From Trichobilharzia szidati (taxonomy: Eukaryota; Platyhelminthes; Trematoda; Strigeidida; Schistosomatidae), in contig OX235279.1 in the NCBI GenBank assembly GCA_944472155.2, positions 149,070,199 through 149,134,198 on the forward strand: a DNA stretch of 64,000 bases, read 5' to 3'. Within the stretch, counting starts at the first letter, position 1; the number at the start of each line of letters is the position of its first letter. The position numbers and the translations under genes were made by a program. Below are positions 30,725 to 42,063 of this stretch, piece by piece. The notes under the pieces are model-generated. The model was not told the DNA's origin. It made no database searches and saw only the letters and a list, made by a program, of their open reading frames with translations.

Positions 30725-31200
30725 GGGTGAATCAGTCATGCTTCTCTAACTGATGTCAGCTAATGATGAAATCCTCCAACCAATTAAACAGAGTGCCTAC
30801 AGAACCAATACTTGAAAATAAGTCTTATGTTCACTACAGACTGGTACTATTCAGGCACTTACCTGGAATTCTAGTGGGAAGCCGTGACCAGTAGGGTACA
30901 GAAGGTTGAAGGTGAGGAGGTAACTCATCGAAGAAGACATTACAAAGTGGTCACGCTATGTTATGAATTGGCAGAAGTTAGAATTCATGGGCCTTTGGAT
31001 CTGGTCCCAGTGGCTTAATGGTCTATCAGAATGTCCTGGGTTTGAACCCTGCTGGGTGAGCGCGCACTGATGAAGATTCCCAAAGTAGGACGAAACAGCT
31101 GTCAAGTACTCCAAGGTTTTCCAGTGGTTCTCTAATTGATGTCAGCTCATGATGAAATCCTCCAACCAGTCAAACAAAATCTGTACAGAACCGATACTCG
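30725..31200. repeat. SINE family A, head-to-head unit (locus 4)
   Basis: A truncated minus head (GGTACTATTCAGGCACTTACC near 30841, matching locus 1) precedes the conserved spacer (about 30900-31000). A plus copy follows, with A box GTGGCTTAATGG, B box GGGTTTGAACCCTG, a ribozyme domain and the tail to 31200. A separate tail fragment of the same family lies at 30725-30820. Confidence 0.6.
31064..31109 (+). ncRNA. Hammerhead-like domain, SINE A (variant core)
   Basis: GCACTG (31064-31069), ATGAAGA (31070-31076), TTCC/GGAC with one mismatch, GAAA (31092-31095), triplet GTC (31101-31103), AAGTAC. Core position 3 is A. Confidence 0.5.
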
Positions 31201-31707
31201 AGGATCATTAATGTGTTAAGCACAGGATAAATTGTGGTCTTATGTCTGCATCTAATCACATCATATAGCAGCCTATGGGTTATTTATTCATATGACCGAC
31301 TTAGATTCAAAACAGAAGTTCAGACGTACTGGGAACTCCATTACAGTTCAGTGCTTTTTACACTAAGCCTAGTACAGTTCAAGTGTATGAATACTAAACC
31401 CTTGAATATAAGGAATAAATAATATAAAGTCAACATTTCACGTGAGAGTCATTTTCCTTCTTTTGTTTATCACCAAAAATCCATGACACCTGTCTCAGAA
31501 GCCTCCTGCTTATTACCAAAAGACGTATGAATGGATGATGGATACAAATGAATTAAAAATTTCCTGCTAGATAAAAATTTGTTATCTGATGCCGTAATTT
31601 CTGTGCTAAAAAATATGCAATCTATGTTATTTAAAATGCGATTCCTGTAAGTATTTCTGAGTATCTATGACATAAATGAATAATCTGTATGCGTCCATTC
31701 ATCATTA

Positions 31708-31905
31708 GTCCATCGGTGGTGCAATATTGGAATGCTCACCAGTTACGCAAGTAGTCCTGATTTGATTCCTTATCAACTCACTGTTAAATGTTGCTTAGCT
31801 AGTAGTAAGCCCTGGAACGAGGGAAGGTAAAAAAGAGCACTGGCGCTAGTGAAACTTCAAAGGTTTGAAGCCATGTGCTCTACTGGGAAGGTGAGAAATG
31901 AGACA
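31708..31905 (+). repeat. tRNA-headed SINE with LINE-type tail (family E, copy 3)
   Basis: CGGTGGTGCAATATTGGAAT is A-box-like and CTGATTTGATTCC B-box-like. A GGAAGGTAAAAAAGAGC block and CTGGCGCTAGTGAAAC follow as in copy 2. The end, TTTGAAGCCATGTGCTCTAC, is a diverged LINE tail. Confidence 0.6.
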
Positions 31906-32383
31906 AACAAAAACAGAGTAGTTGGTTATTGTCATAAAAAATTTGAAGTGCTATACAGCAAGAAATAAACAGTTGTGACCAGATAAATATACACACACGT
32001 TTGTTATGGCTAAAGCTACAGGAAACATTGAACCGACTATATTTGAATAAGCCATAATAAATTTCTGTTAGCCAGTATATTGTTGAGAAATGAAGCAGGT
32101 AGTAATTTTTCTAAAATCTCTTTCTGCCACTGTCAGCTGATGTGAGATAAAACATGTCCATTTTCTCGAACTCATTTCAATTAAAATATTAATTTTTAGC
32201 TGTTTAGGTTTTGAATCATCAGGTAGTTTGAATGAATAAAACAGTTAGAAGAGTAATAAATGCATACGCATTAGTCAACAAAAAGTAATCAATTCAGGCA
32301 AGTGATCAAGGGACACTAGTATCCAGGCTTTCGAGTGGAAAGCGGACAGGAGGTAGTAATGTTTGCTTTGGGCCCAGTGTAGA

Positions 32384-33134
32384 ATTCTCGCATTCTGCCT
32401 ATTATTGTCTATTGCTCCCCCTTAGTTTTTCCCAGGCTACTGAAGAAAGACTATAACATATTACGCAGGATGTTAAAGGCTGTCAGCAGGGTAAGCAACG
32501 TGCCACTTAACCAGCTTGTTAATATTCTGGTCGACAGGCATATGGACTCATGTGAAAAATGGGCCAAATCCATTTTATCTGACTCACACCACCCTCTTCA
32601 CTCACAACTCTCCCCTTGCATCTCATCAGGTAAAACCAGAAGCTTATATAGAAAACTATATGCTCGCACCAGCAAGTACAAAAACTCAACCATACCCTAC
32701 TTAGCTCGTGTTCTGTGTGATAAAGAAAGCATTAGGCGTGACACCTATAATTCATTAAATAGTCAGTAGTACAACTGGATCTCGTCTTTCCAACTCATAT
32801 CATTTATAGGTACAACATTTTCTTTCTTTCTTTTCCTTCTCTCTCTCTTTTTGTTTCTTCCGTTATGTGCTGCTTCGTTTCTTTCTCTCGCTTACGCCAG
32901 TAAATATGACAGCTCCTACTTTTTCTAACACCTTCAAACACTGTTCAGCTTTACCTTTGCTACCGACATGCCAATGTGTTGTTGTAATAATGAACTGAGA
33001 TTTCCTTAATCTATGTAGAATTCTATCTATTGATAATGTACTAACTGGATGCAATACTGTAGTAAAAATGCTGAGAATTCCATTCTGTATCACATGTACT
33101 CTTTTGGAATAAAGCAAATTATTATTATTACTTT
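32384..33134 (+). pseudogene. CR1-type LINE, 5'-truncated 3' end
   Basis: The frame 32470-32769 (99 residues: LKAVSRVSNVPLNQLVNILV ... ending in a stop) is nearly identical to the last 99 residues of the LINE proteins in the tandem units at 54.5, 58.4 and 62.3 kb. The 3' untranslated part matches theirs and ends in GCAAATTATTATTATTA. It is a single dispersed, 5'-truncated insertion on the opposite strand to the array. It shows that the LINE family moves independently of the composite unit. Confidence 0.85.
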
Positions 33135-34440
33135 TCAAAATGGAAGTTTGTGAACTGCCGAACAGCCAGCTAAGAGTGACAGCAGAGAATCAAATGCAGT
33201 CGAGATATGCTACTGAAGCCCTATTTTCCACCTGGGACTCAAATATCGGATGATAATAATAGAATATGGCTAGCGATTAAGTCGCTAACCAAGTGGAAGC
33301 GCTTTAAAATTTCGTGAGGGATGTATTTATCCTAAACTGGTAAATAACTGGTTACGGTAAGGACTAATAAACATGGAGCTAAAGTTCAGGACTTCTGACT
33401 CAGTGATTTCATCGAAATATCCAACGTAATTAATTAGAACGTGTATATCCCACCTGTAACTTTTAAACAGGAAATTCGGATTTTATATTCCTTTTATTTT
33501 TTACAATAGCATGTTTAAAAGGCTAAGACTAATTAGACGTAAATTTTTTCGTAAGAAGCTCTAATAAAAGAGACTGAGTAAGTATCTTCATGTAGACACT
33601 TCAGTAGTTTTAATGATGATTCTGCAATAATCTAGAATTTTCTAAAATAACATTATGTCGGGATTAGTACGGTCAAACAGGAATCACATAGTCTTCCATT
33701 CTTACAAGGACATTTTTTATGACAAGAAAAAGCTGATGGGAATCACTTTTGAAACTCAGTGTCGTGCAATTTCCAATGTTCTAAGATTTTGTTTAAATGT
33801 GTACATGTACGGATTGGATCCATTGCCACTTTGAGCTTTTTCGTTGTGCTGTCAACCCGCCCATTCTTTGAGTTTGTTATATAGCCATATCCAATAGGTA
33901 AGTTCTAGACCTTATTCCATAAATAATTTTACCTTTTTATTTTACTCAGATATACTGCTAACAAGACAACATTTCCTTAAAAACTCAGTCTTTTTAATTT
34001 GGGTTTTTCGTCAGTACTTACAAGTTAGTTAGAGTACTGGATTACTAGGTGGCTAGGTAGATTAAGTTAAGGGCTGGTAAATCATAGCTTATCAATTGTA
34101 CTATTAGCAACTTACATCAGTACGGCTTGAATGATTTGTTTAACTACTGGAGAAATTAATTAAAGGGAATTATTTTATGATTTCATAAATGAAATCATTA
34201 TCGTGAGTGAAAACGTTACATGGTATTTGTCACTAACTAATACTGGAAGCTATTTACTAATTACACAAATAATAAGTTGTGGCTAGTGAAATCAATAGTT
34301 TAATTCGTTTCCATTGAAGGTCGACAATGGTGTGTTCATATTAGTTCGTATTGGACGTCAAGATGATTTTAAAATAACTAAGGTGTAATAATTAATGTTG
34401 TTTCTTTTGATTCATTTACATCATGATGTGTGCTACTGAT
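33135..34440. other. No gene recognised
   Basis: Mostly non-coding. A GAAGCCCTATTTTCCACC stretch near 33216 resembles the RTE/SINE-E 3' tail, so a short relic may end there. Confidence 0.4.
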
Positions 34441-34446
34441 AAGCTT

Positions 34447-34740
34447 TATCAGTGGTATATAAAGGGGCGTTCATCAGCATAAAAATATCACATACCAAAG
34501 AGATAGATTTTACATCAAAAAGAGAAAACGAACCAGGGTTGTGGCAAAACATTGTAGACACAAGAAGAATACAGAAACACAAAACGGAGGGCGGAAGTAG
34601 CACAACACAGCAAATCTGTGTGAATGACGACTTTGAGATAAGGTATACATAATTCTGCCATATAGAGGCATCCCCATTCCAAATAAATATTCTATTAGCA
34701 ACTTCTTGTCTTCTAACGTCGCAGTTGGTGTCGCTGCCTC
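34447..34740 (+). promoter_or_regulatory. Possible 5' LTR/promoter region of gypsy element 1
   Basis: A TATA box (TATATAAAGGGGCG at about 34456), an AATAAATATT signal near 34681, and TTGGTGTCGCTGCCTCC near 34722, reminiscent of a gypsy primer-binding site, precede the gag-like frame in the expected order. No matching 3' copy was found by eye. Confidence 0.35.
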
Positions 34741-34759
34741 CAGAAAACGAAGATCCATT

Positions 34760-35430
34760 GGCCGGTTGCTTTCGATGATGGAGGTATTAGGAGCTTCTTG
34801 CGGGACCTCGATGTCGCTGCTGAGTTAGTGGGCGCCAAGGACCCGACGGCGAGGGCGGTTGTACTAGGGACGCTGCTGAGAGGTTGGGCAAAGGCGGCGT
34901 AGGACAGTGTGGAGTGGTCAGGTGAGGGAAAGAACTGGAAGGTATTGGTTGAATGACTGGCGACGGAGTTTGACTACCTGACGGATAGGAAGTTGGCAGT
35001 GCAAGAGTTTCATGCCGCGGGTCTGAGACCAGATGGAGCCATGTTGGTGTTGGCGAATCCACTACGTCGCGCACTCCCCACATTGGATGAGGAGTCAGAG
35101 TCACAGTTATTGAATTCTTAATTCGTCGACAGTGTTTCAGTCCACATCTGTCAGCACCTACCACTGGTTAACGCTGCACAAAACATGGACATCGGTGAGC
35201 TAGCTAGGGTGACGGGGCAGTTGTTGAGAACAACGGTAGCCCCTAATGAGCCGTGGAAATCAAAAGAATGGGAAAATAATGTTGAAGATTTCCAGCACGA
35301 AGTAGCTGGGCTACGAATGGGCGTCAGAAAAGACCAGTGCTTTGAATGTTACAAAGCAGGGCACTGGAGGCCGTGCTGTCCAGCAGGAGGAGGAGGAAAA
35401 ATTTCAGACAACATAATGTGTGTTCTTTGT
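34760..35430 (+). pseudogene. Gypsy element 1, gag relic with zinc knuckle
   Basis: Conceptual translation of the + strand gives a gag-like stretch (FLRDLDVAAELVGAKDPTAR, then WKVLVE) with at least two stops. The frame from 35185 carries CFECYKAGHWRPCC, a CX2CX4HX4C zinc knuckle (35338-35379). Gag packages element RNA, and the knuckle binds nucleic acid. The opposite-strand 125-codon frame over 34787-35164 is a shadow. Confidence 0.65.
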
Positions 35431-35486
35431 CTCCTATCAGACTAGATTTAGTAGAGGCCACTGAGAGGGTGTCCACTTATTCTTAG

Positions 35487-35747
35487 TTGGTAATGAGAGG
35501 CAAAAAGTTAATATGTTTGATAGATACAGGGGCGGAAGTTTCACTGATATATAAGAATCTATGTCAGAGCGTCAGACCATGTTCACTGACAGTTCAAACG
35601 GTAGGTGCATATGTGTTAAACATCACCGGCATATCAAACTGCAACGTTTTTATTGGCAATAGAAAAGTAACTTTCCCGTTCATTGTTGCGCCCGAGTTAC
35701 GGAGAACAAACCTGGGGCTGATTTTCTGCGAGAGGTTCTTACGGTAA
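35487..35747 (+). pseudogene. Gypsy element 1, aspartic protease
   Basis: LICLIDTGAEVSLIYKNL contains the DTGA catalytic motif at about 35523. NVFIGNRKVTFPFIVAPEL follows, as in retroelement proteases. The enzyme would cleave the element polyprotein. The frame is short and broken after 35747 before the RT region. Confidence 0.65.
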
Positions 35748-35873
35748 TTAACAGGATGAAGAGGACAGTGATTACGAATTACGAGCCTGTCACCTTGTAT
35801 AAGACAAACGAGACAGGAGATGCTAAGGTGTCAAAAGCACAGAATATTACAGTTTTAGTTAAAGCATACGATC

Positions 35874-36414
35874 CCATATTAGTTTGTTTATTTGATATAT
35901 CACACAGTGAAACAGCATTATTTACTGGATGACGTTTCGAACAAAATTTATTGTTCATAATCATATCAATTATAATCACACGACTTTGACACTTGAGTTT
36001 TGTAGTTTTCTTTGTTCTCTCCTATTTGTCGTTTGGGTAGTAGAATTTTCCAGATATCGGGGACAGGTGATGAATCATTCCTATTACATGTATTTGTAGT
36101 TGATTCGATAAACAAGGCTTCTGTTATCAACTACAATCAATCAACTACAAATACATGTAATAGGAATGATTCATCACCTGTCCCCGATATCTGGAAAATT
36201 CTACTACCCAAACGACAAATAGGAGAGAACAAAGAAAACTACAAAACTCAAGTGTCAAAGTCGTGTGATTATAACTGATATGATTATGAACAATAAATTT
36301 TGTTCGAAACGTCATCCAGTAAATAATACTGTTTCACTGTGTGATATATCAAATAAACAAACTAATATGGAATTACTTACTACCACATTGCCCAAGTTTT
36401 ACACATATATTAAT
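35874..36414. mobile_element. Fold-back insertion inside gypsy element 1
   Basis: Two arms of 232 bp (35874-36105 and 36139-36370) are inverted copies with only a few mismatches, separated by 33 bp. A 44-bp non-palindromic piece follows on the right. The 13-bp motif AAAGCATACGATC at 35861-35873 is repeated at 36415-36427 as a target duplication. The arms contain GTTCGAAACGTC and a short C-terminal-like coding run. It may be a PLE or LINE tail inserted as an inverted dimer; the family is not settled. Confidence 0.75.
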
Positions 36415-36612
36415 AAAGCATACGATCATCTGTTCACTGGAGATGGGGACTCTTATATTCATTGTTATGAGGTTACGCATGAAATTCCACTGAGGGACCC
36501 CAAAATGGAATCATCTACAACACGAAGAGTCCCATGTTATTTGGAAGGCGAAGTCGAGCGACAAGTGAAACAGTTCCAATACCCAATATCGTTTTTTGAC
36601 GAGCTAGTATAA
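36415..36612 (+). pseudogene. Gypsy element 1, N-terminal part of reverse transcriptase
   Basis: After the fold-back, YEVTHEIPLRDPKMESS and RRVPCYLEGEVERQVKQF match the conserved start of gypsy RT, where a substrate-strand loop precedes the palm. The palm with its YxDD box is missing; about 200 bp further on the RNase H region begins, so the RT core has been deleted. Confidence 0.65.
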
Positions 36613-36814
36613 ACCAATTTGATTACTTTGTGCTCGCTTTTTGACTGTCAGGCAAACGTTCTTGGTTTTCGGTAAACTTCTGTGTAGTTCTTCCCGCTAC
36701 TGAGCTGCCGTATCTTTGGTTGACTCGAAAAGGAGTGGTGCTGGGATTAGTTATATGTTGTCTGAGGTGTGTTAAGAATTTTCGCTACTGTGAATAAAGT
36801 CGATCTTTCCTCTG

Positions 36815-37171
36815 GTGTCGAAGATTTTTGGTAGGGAGATTCGTAGAAGGTATTCAACAGTATTAAACAGCCTTTGGACCACCGAGAAATTGACGCTGAA
36901 ACTGTCTGTACTCGGAAAACAGTTTACAGCGTGCACAGATGCGACTGACTACGGCATGGGCGTAGTACTTAGACAGAGTCAAGGAGTTGTTAAACATACC
37001 AGTCGTGTTTCAACACATGCAGAACAGAATTATTCAACGATAGAAGAAGAATGTTTGGCAACAGTATGGGCGGTAGACAAATGTAGGCCGTATTTGCTCA
37101 GCCAACGGTTCCACATCGAAACTGATCACAAGCCTCTACAGTTTTTGAGGACGGCGAGAGACCCACGCTAG
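36815..37171 (+). pseudogene. Gypsy element 1, RNase H
   Basis: FTACTDATDYGMGVVLRQSQ holds the first catalytic Asp, NYSTIEEECLATVWAVDKCR the Glu, and FHIETDHKPLQFL the second Asp of retroelement RNase H. Spacing is normal. The frame ends just after the domain. Confidence 0.75.
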
Positions 37172-37246
37172 AAATTGTCACGCTGGGTGTTGCGCCTGCA
37201 GGAGTATGAATTCACGGTCTCACGCGTTCCTCGCTAAGAAAATGTT

Positions 37247-38197
37247 TTGGCACACAATTTGCCTAGACCGAAAGACGAAGCTGAGTTACCGGAGATTGTT
37301 TACGGAGTGCGTACATTGGAACAAGACTGGTTAAGACATGCCCGTAGTCAGAAATCAGACCCTATCCTTAATATAGTCATGCAAGTGATCACTAACGGAA
37401 CAGAAGTGAATCAACCTACGGCGAGCAAGGAGCTGGCTACGCTAACCAGAAAGAAGGATCTTATACTAGTGAATGCCTACGGAACTCTGACTTTGCAAGA
37501 GAACGACGGAATTTGGTTGGTGAGTCTCTACGCCATCAGATAGTACAAGAATGTCACCAGCTAGTGCATACAGAAGTGGCCAGATCAACCGGCCGCTTGA
37601 GACGAAGCATGCGCTGACCAGGTGAGGGAAGATGTGGCAAAATATGTACTTGGATGTCCGCAGTGCCAGTTGATGAAAGGAGATCGGTGCACACGACCAT
37701 CTATGCAGGTGATTCCAAATACCGCAGTAGGTGACTTGCGGTCCGCAGATATAGTGGGTCCGTTTCTGCAGATATTCATTTATTCTCAAAAAACCTTGGT
37801 AATGACAGAACACTCTAAACGGTGGCCAGATGCTGTCGCAATCCTAAGTCAATACGTGAGACCTGTGACTGACTAAGTAGTTCGAAACGTCGTTGCAGAC
37901 CGTGGAATACGAAAGAAGATATTGATAGATCAGAATCTTTGTTTTGAAAGTGACGGATTTAAATCCTGTTTGCAACGGCTGGAGATAGAGAAGATCCGAA
38001 CAAAAACCATATCATTTACAAACGAATGGTTTGAAATGGTTAGAAATAACCGTACAATGAAGGAGTGGATAGAGTCGAGGGAAGGTAATTCGGAGAGAGA
38101 GCTTCCATTGATTCTACTTCCACATCGTGCCTCCACTAAGGAAACAACGAATAAGCCACTATTTCAGTTGACGTATGGAAGAAAGCCACATATTTAA
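37247..38197 (+). pseudogene. Gypsy element 1, integrase
   Basis: Three frames in series. 37247-37543 is a linker. 37622-37876 has VAKYVLGCPQCQLMKGD, the CC half of the HHCC zinc finger, then SADIVGPF, the start of the DDE core. 37922-38197 has FKSCLQRLEIEKIRTK and LPLILLPHRASTKETTNKPLFQLTYGRKPH-type residues typical of the end of the core. At least two frameshifts separate them. Integrase would insert the cDNA copy. Confidence 0.7.
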
Positions 38198-39004
38198 ATA
38201 CAAAGAAAAACCCATCCCCCTCACCGAGATTGGAATATGACGAGGCTGCGGACAGGAGGGAAAGACACCGTCAGGGATGTGAAGCGCAAACAGAAGAAAG
38301 GCGCAATGAAGTCAGAACATGGAGAGAAGATCCGATGCATAACACAAAGTTCACTCTCATTGGAGCGAACGTTTCATGACCGCACTGTTCTTCGTGCGTA
38401 TCACACAAGTACTTCACCAATAAGTGTTTCCTTTTACTTCAACAATGAACGCAGCTGTGCAAAAAACGCACATTTTGAAGCCAATGAGTTTCAGCCTTCA
38501 TTTTCACGTTTCCATTGTCATAATTATCACGTGACGTTTCAGTTTTTCAAGAAAAGCAGCTCTCAGCTAGATGGGTATAAAATATAAACCTGAATTACAC
38601 TTACTTTTTAATAATGAATGGACATAAATCTCTCATGCTTTTTAACTTAATCGAATGAATGCAATATTTTGAGATGACATTAAGTACTTATAAGTCAGAG
38701 GAAGTGTTTTTAGAGGCTGAATGTATTGACTTTAATGAATAGTACGAAGCATACTAATGCAAGATCTAATGTCCACAAATTCTATGGTATTCGTTCCGCG
38801 TAGACCAGAGACAAAGTAAAACACCAGAACTGACCGTCCAAATTACGAGTTATATTTCGGGACCAAATCGGAGTGCGAGATGATTGCTTAACTAGCTAGG
38901 GATCGTGCACGAACGAACAAACGTGACACGACGGAGTACCAAATGGCCTAGATGCTTGACCGGAAGCCTTCAGCTAAACGACTTGACTTAAACAGTGAGG
39001 GTCA

Positions 39005-39063
39005 GCATCCGTTTAGTGGAGAATGTTGTGGCCAATAATTCTGGAGAATTACCCACCGCTACA
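39005..39063. repeat. Direct repeat flanking gypsy element 2 (left)
   Basis: TGGCCAATAATTCTGGAGAA and neighbouring bases recur at 41998-42059 with few differences. It may be a remnant of the element's LTR or of a target-site repeat. Confidence 0.5.
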
Positions 39064-39746
39064 GCTCACTCCCATTAGTTGGGTTGTGAGGACCCTAAGA
39101 CAAAACCACCCAGGAGTAAAAATGCACAATTGTTTTCCCATCGGTAAAAAAACTCTTCCGATCGGCCTGATGTAGTGTCTACCGGTCGTCTACCTATGCT
39201 AATAGGGTGTCTGCACATCGTTCCGTTTCTGTTTATTTGTTGGATCTCGTGCTTCGTTTGAATCTTGTCCAGTACCTGTCGTACCTGGAAAAGAAACAAG
39301 AATGCTAAGAAACTTGCTGAGGAAAACAAACCAAAAATAACGTTTGAATGATAATATGCATCTACCATACAGTAAAACAATACGAAAACTAGAACATCGA
39401 ATAAAATATATTACTTTTTCTATTGAATGTAACGTGTGCAGTTATAAAATGTTTTTAACTTGTGTTGCGGGATGCAACATAAAAATTGATGTGTCCGAGA
39501 GAAAAATAATAAATACTGCAAGCGAATAAGAATCGGGTGAATCGCACCACTTAGTTATGTGATATAAGTGTAAGGATGTTCTGGGAATCTCAGGTTTCGT
39601 CCAGAGTGCGTTTTCTTTGAGGGCTCAGCAGAAGGTTCGGTGGCTTTCGCCATGCTAGTGATTTCTTCGAGGATATTCGGTTACTTGTGTATTATTGGGA
39701 GTGCTCTGCTCTAGGCCCATGGGATTGACTTCTAAGTGGGCTGGTT

Positions 39747-40031
39747 TCAGACGGTCGGTGCTAACGGTGTCTTCAAGGCCTTTTTGTCTAAGACAAAGAA
39801 TTTATCCATACGTTTAATGAACTTATGTGGTCTATCATATGAAAGTTCCAGAGGGCGACCCACAGAGTGTGGACGAACAAATACATGTGAAGTTTTCAAA
39901 CACGGGTGAACCACGACATCTATGGACTGTGGTCGAAGGGGAGCAGGTTTAACGGAACGCATTGCGTTTGTAAGTCTGCTGATGTATGAGGCGTGGCCTA
40001 CACTGGTGGGAAACTCGAGGGAGAAACACAC
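39747..40031 (-). pseudogene. Gypsy element 2, integrase C-terminal domain
   Basis: The minus strand encodes CLKTSHVFVRPHSVGRPLEL, then SYDRPHKFIKRMDKFFVLD, the small C-terminal domain of gypsy integrases. It follows the core fragment at 40343-40681 in the expected order. Confidence 0.65.
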
Positions 40032-40342
40032 TCACCTGGCAGTCGTAGTGTTGTGCCATATACTAGTTTGGCAGCAGTACAACCAGTGTCAGTTTTCAAG
40101 ACATTTCGTATCCCTAGGAGAACTAACGGTAGTGATCCAGTCCAGTGTGCATTGATTGCAGCTGATCACCCAGCCTTCAACTTTCTGTGTAGACGTTCTA
40201 TCATACCATTAGCTTGAGGATGGCAGGCTATTGTTCTTAAACTCATACAACCAATGATTTTAGTCAAGGCAAATAATAAGCCGCTTTCGAATTGCCGCCT
40301 GCGATCAGTTGTTATGGAGGATGGGCACCCAAAGTTTGCCAT

Positions 40343-40681
40343 TCATCGTTCGAGAAAGACGAGTGCGACTATTTCGGCAGATACATCCTTCAGTGGTACT
40401 GCCTCAGGCCATCGTGTGAAGGGGTCCAACCAAATGTACATGAACGTTTTCGAAGCGAGCTTCCGGGATAAGAAAGGTGTCAAGAAGGTTCTGGTGTGTC
40501 TTACTACCTTGCACTTTTGGCTAGCTAAGCACGCGTGTCCCCATTTCCTTACTTCTTTATTAGTACCAGGCCAACAAAACTGTCTAGTTACCAGCTTGAC
40601 GGTAGTTCGAATACCTGGGTGGGATAAGCCATGCAACGTGTTGAAGACGTTACGGTGATAACTTTTAGGCACGATAGGCAA
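40343..40681 (-). pseudogene. Gypsy element 2, integrase zinc finger and core start
   Basis: Minus strand: HGLSHPGIRTTVKLVTRQFC, then WPGTNKEVRKWGHACLASQK. The second zinc finger cysteine pair is partly kept (C...S..C), followed by IWLDPFTRWPEAVPLKD from the DDE core. The usual first catalytic Asp region is shortened, so part of the core has been lost. Confidence 0.7.
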
Positions 40682-40768
40682 GGAGTACTCATGGAAATGT
40701 CACATAGAACAGTGACTCTCCCCATACCTTAGGGTTTCTCGGCTAATTGTAGAGTTGTTTTCGGCAAC

Positions 40769-41236
40769 TCATGTTGAAGCTCGGTATCTTCTTTTTGAAG
40801 ACGAGCCAGTTTCACAAGGTCTATGCCATCTATTTGGGCAAGGGAACAAATGTGCAACAAGGCATCTGCCACAGTGTTGTTCATTCCGGATACAGTGAAT
40901 ATCCGATGTAAACTGTGAAGCGTAGTCCAGTTGTCGTGATTCCCTAGGTGAATACTTATCTGAAGTTGAGTTCAGAGAGTACGTCAGAGGTTTGTGGTCA
41001 GTGAAAACTATGAATTCACGACCCTCCACTGAGTGTCGAAAATGGCGAATAGCACAGTACATAGCGAGAAGTTCTCTTCTGAATGTGCTGTACTTCGTTT
41101 CAGCTAATTGAAGGCGCCTCGAGAAAAAGGCGAGTGGTTGCCACTCTTTGTTAACTAGTTGTTGCAGAACTGCGCCGATTGCAGTGTCCGATGCATCGAC
41201 CGAGATACTTAACGGTGCCTTTGGATCCTGATACAT
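40769..41236 (-). pseudogene. Gypsy element 2, RNase H
   Basis: The minus strand encodes LSISVDASDTAIGAVLQQ, TKYSTFRRELLAMYCAIRHF and FIVFTDHKPLTYSL, the three acidic blocks of retroelement RNase H. The frame is open for 155 residues and is the best preserved piece of this element. Confidence 0.8.
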
Positions 41237-41990
41237 TAGAAGTGTGGCATCCGCGATAGTTTTTTAAACCTGAGTGAAAGCATTTTTAGCAGACACTTCG
41301 AGTTCGATGGACTTGTTGTTTCTTCGAGGAAGATCTGTAATGGCTGAATCAGAGAGGCACAGTTGGGAATAAACTGTCGGTAATCACTTACCAAGCCGTT
41401 AAAATTGCTCAGACTTTCCACTGTATGTGGCTCTGGAAAGTTCAGTATCGCCAGTAGCCAGTGGGCGAATGCCCTTGTAGTCAATGGTGTGGCCTAGAAA
41501 GTCGAGTGAGTCAATGGATATTTGACACTTTTGAATATTGATGGTAACACCATGTAGGCGTAACCTTTCGAATGCCAACTCCAAGTGTCTGAGGCGAGTT
41601 TCCTTGTCTGGACTGGTAATGAGGCAGTCGTCTAAGAATGCGTACACAAAGTCAAGACCACGAGATACTCCATCAATGAAACGTTAGAATGTTTGTGCTG
41701 CATTCCGGAGAGCAAGTGACATGCATAGAAATTCAAGAAGTCCGAAAGGTGTATTGATAACCGTCTTCGGAATATCTTCTGGCGCCATCAGGGTTTGGTT
41801 ATACGCTTTAACCAAGTCTATTTTCGGGAATATAGTTGCTCGAGATAATGTTGCCGTCAAGTCGTGTATGTGAGGCAATGGATAGCAGTCAAGGGGTTGT
41901 TTTGGCGTTCACTCGCCATCAATCACCAGTGGGTCACCAATCGTTGCTATCTTTTTTCGGTACAATATGCCGTGGGGATACCCATGGACT
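41236..41990 (-). pseudogene. Gypsy element 2, reverse transcriptase
   Basis: Read 5' to 3' on the minus strand: SPRHIVPKK near 41970, IHDLTATLSRATIFPKIDLV with the motif-A Asp (41684-41878), YAFLDDCLITSP with the FLDD catalytic box (near 41640), LDFLGHTI, then FNGLVSDYRQFIPNCASLIQ from the connection region. Two or three frameshifts separate the pieces. The frame starts abruptly beside the direct repeat at 41998, so gag and protease are missing. Confidence 0.75.
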
Positions 41991-41997
41991 ATTTGAT

Positions 41998-42059
41998 GCA
42001 TCCAATGTTTAGTGGTGAATGCTGTGGCCAATAATTCTGGAGAATTACCTACAGCTACA
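41998..42059. repeat. Direct repeat flanking gypsy element 2 (right)
   Basis: Partner of 39005-39063. Both have GCATCC, GTTTAGTGG and TGGCCAATAATTCTGGAGAA in order. It abuts the truncated 5' side of the RT. Confidence 0.5.
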
Positions 42060-42063
42060 TGTT

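Noticed and set aside
34787..35164. A 125-codon proline-rich minus-strand protein
   Set aside because: It is the antisense shadow of the gag-like region; the zinc knuckle and protease lie on the + strand.
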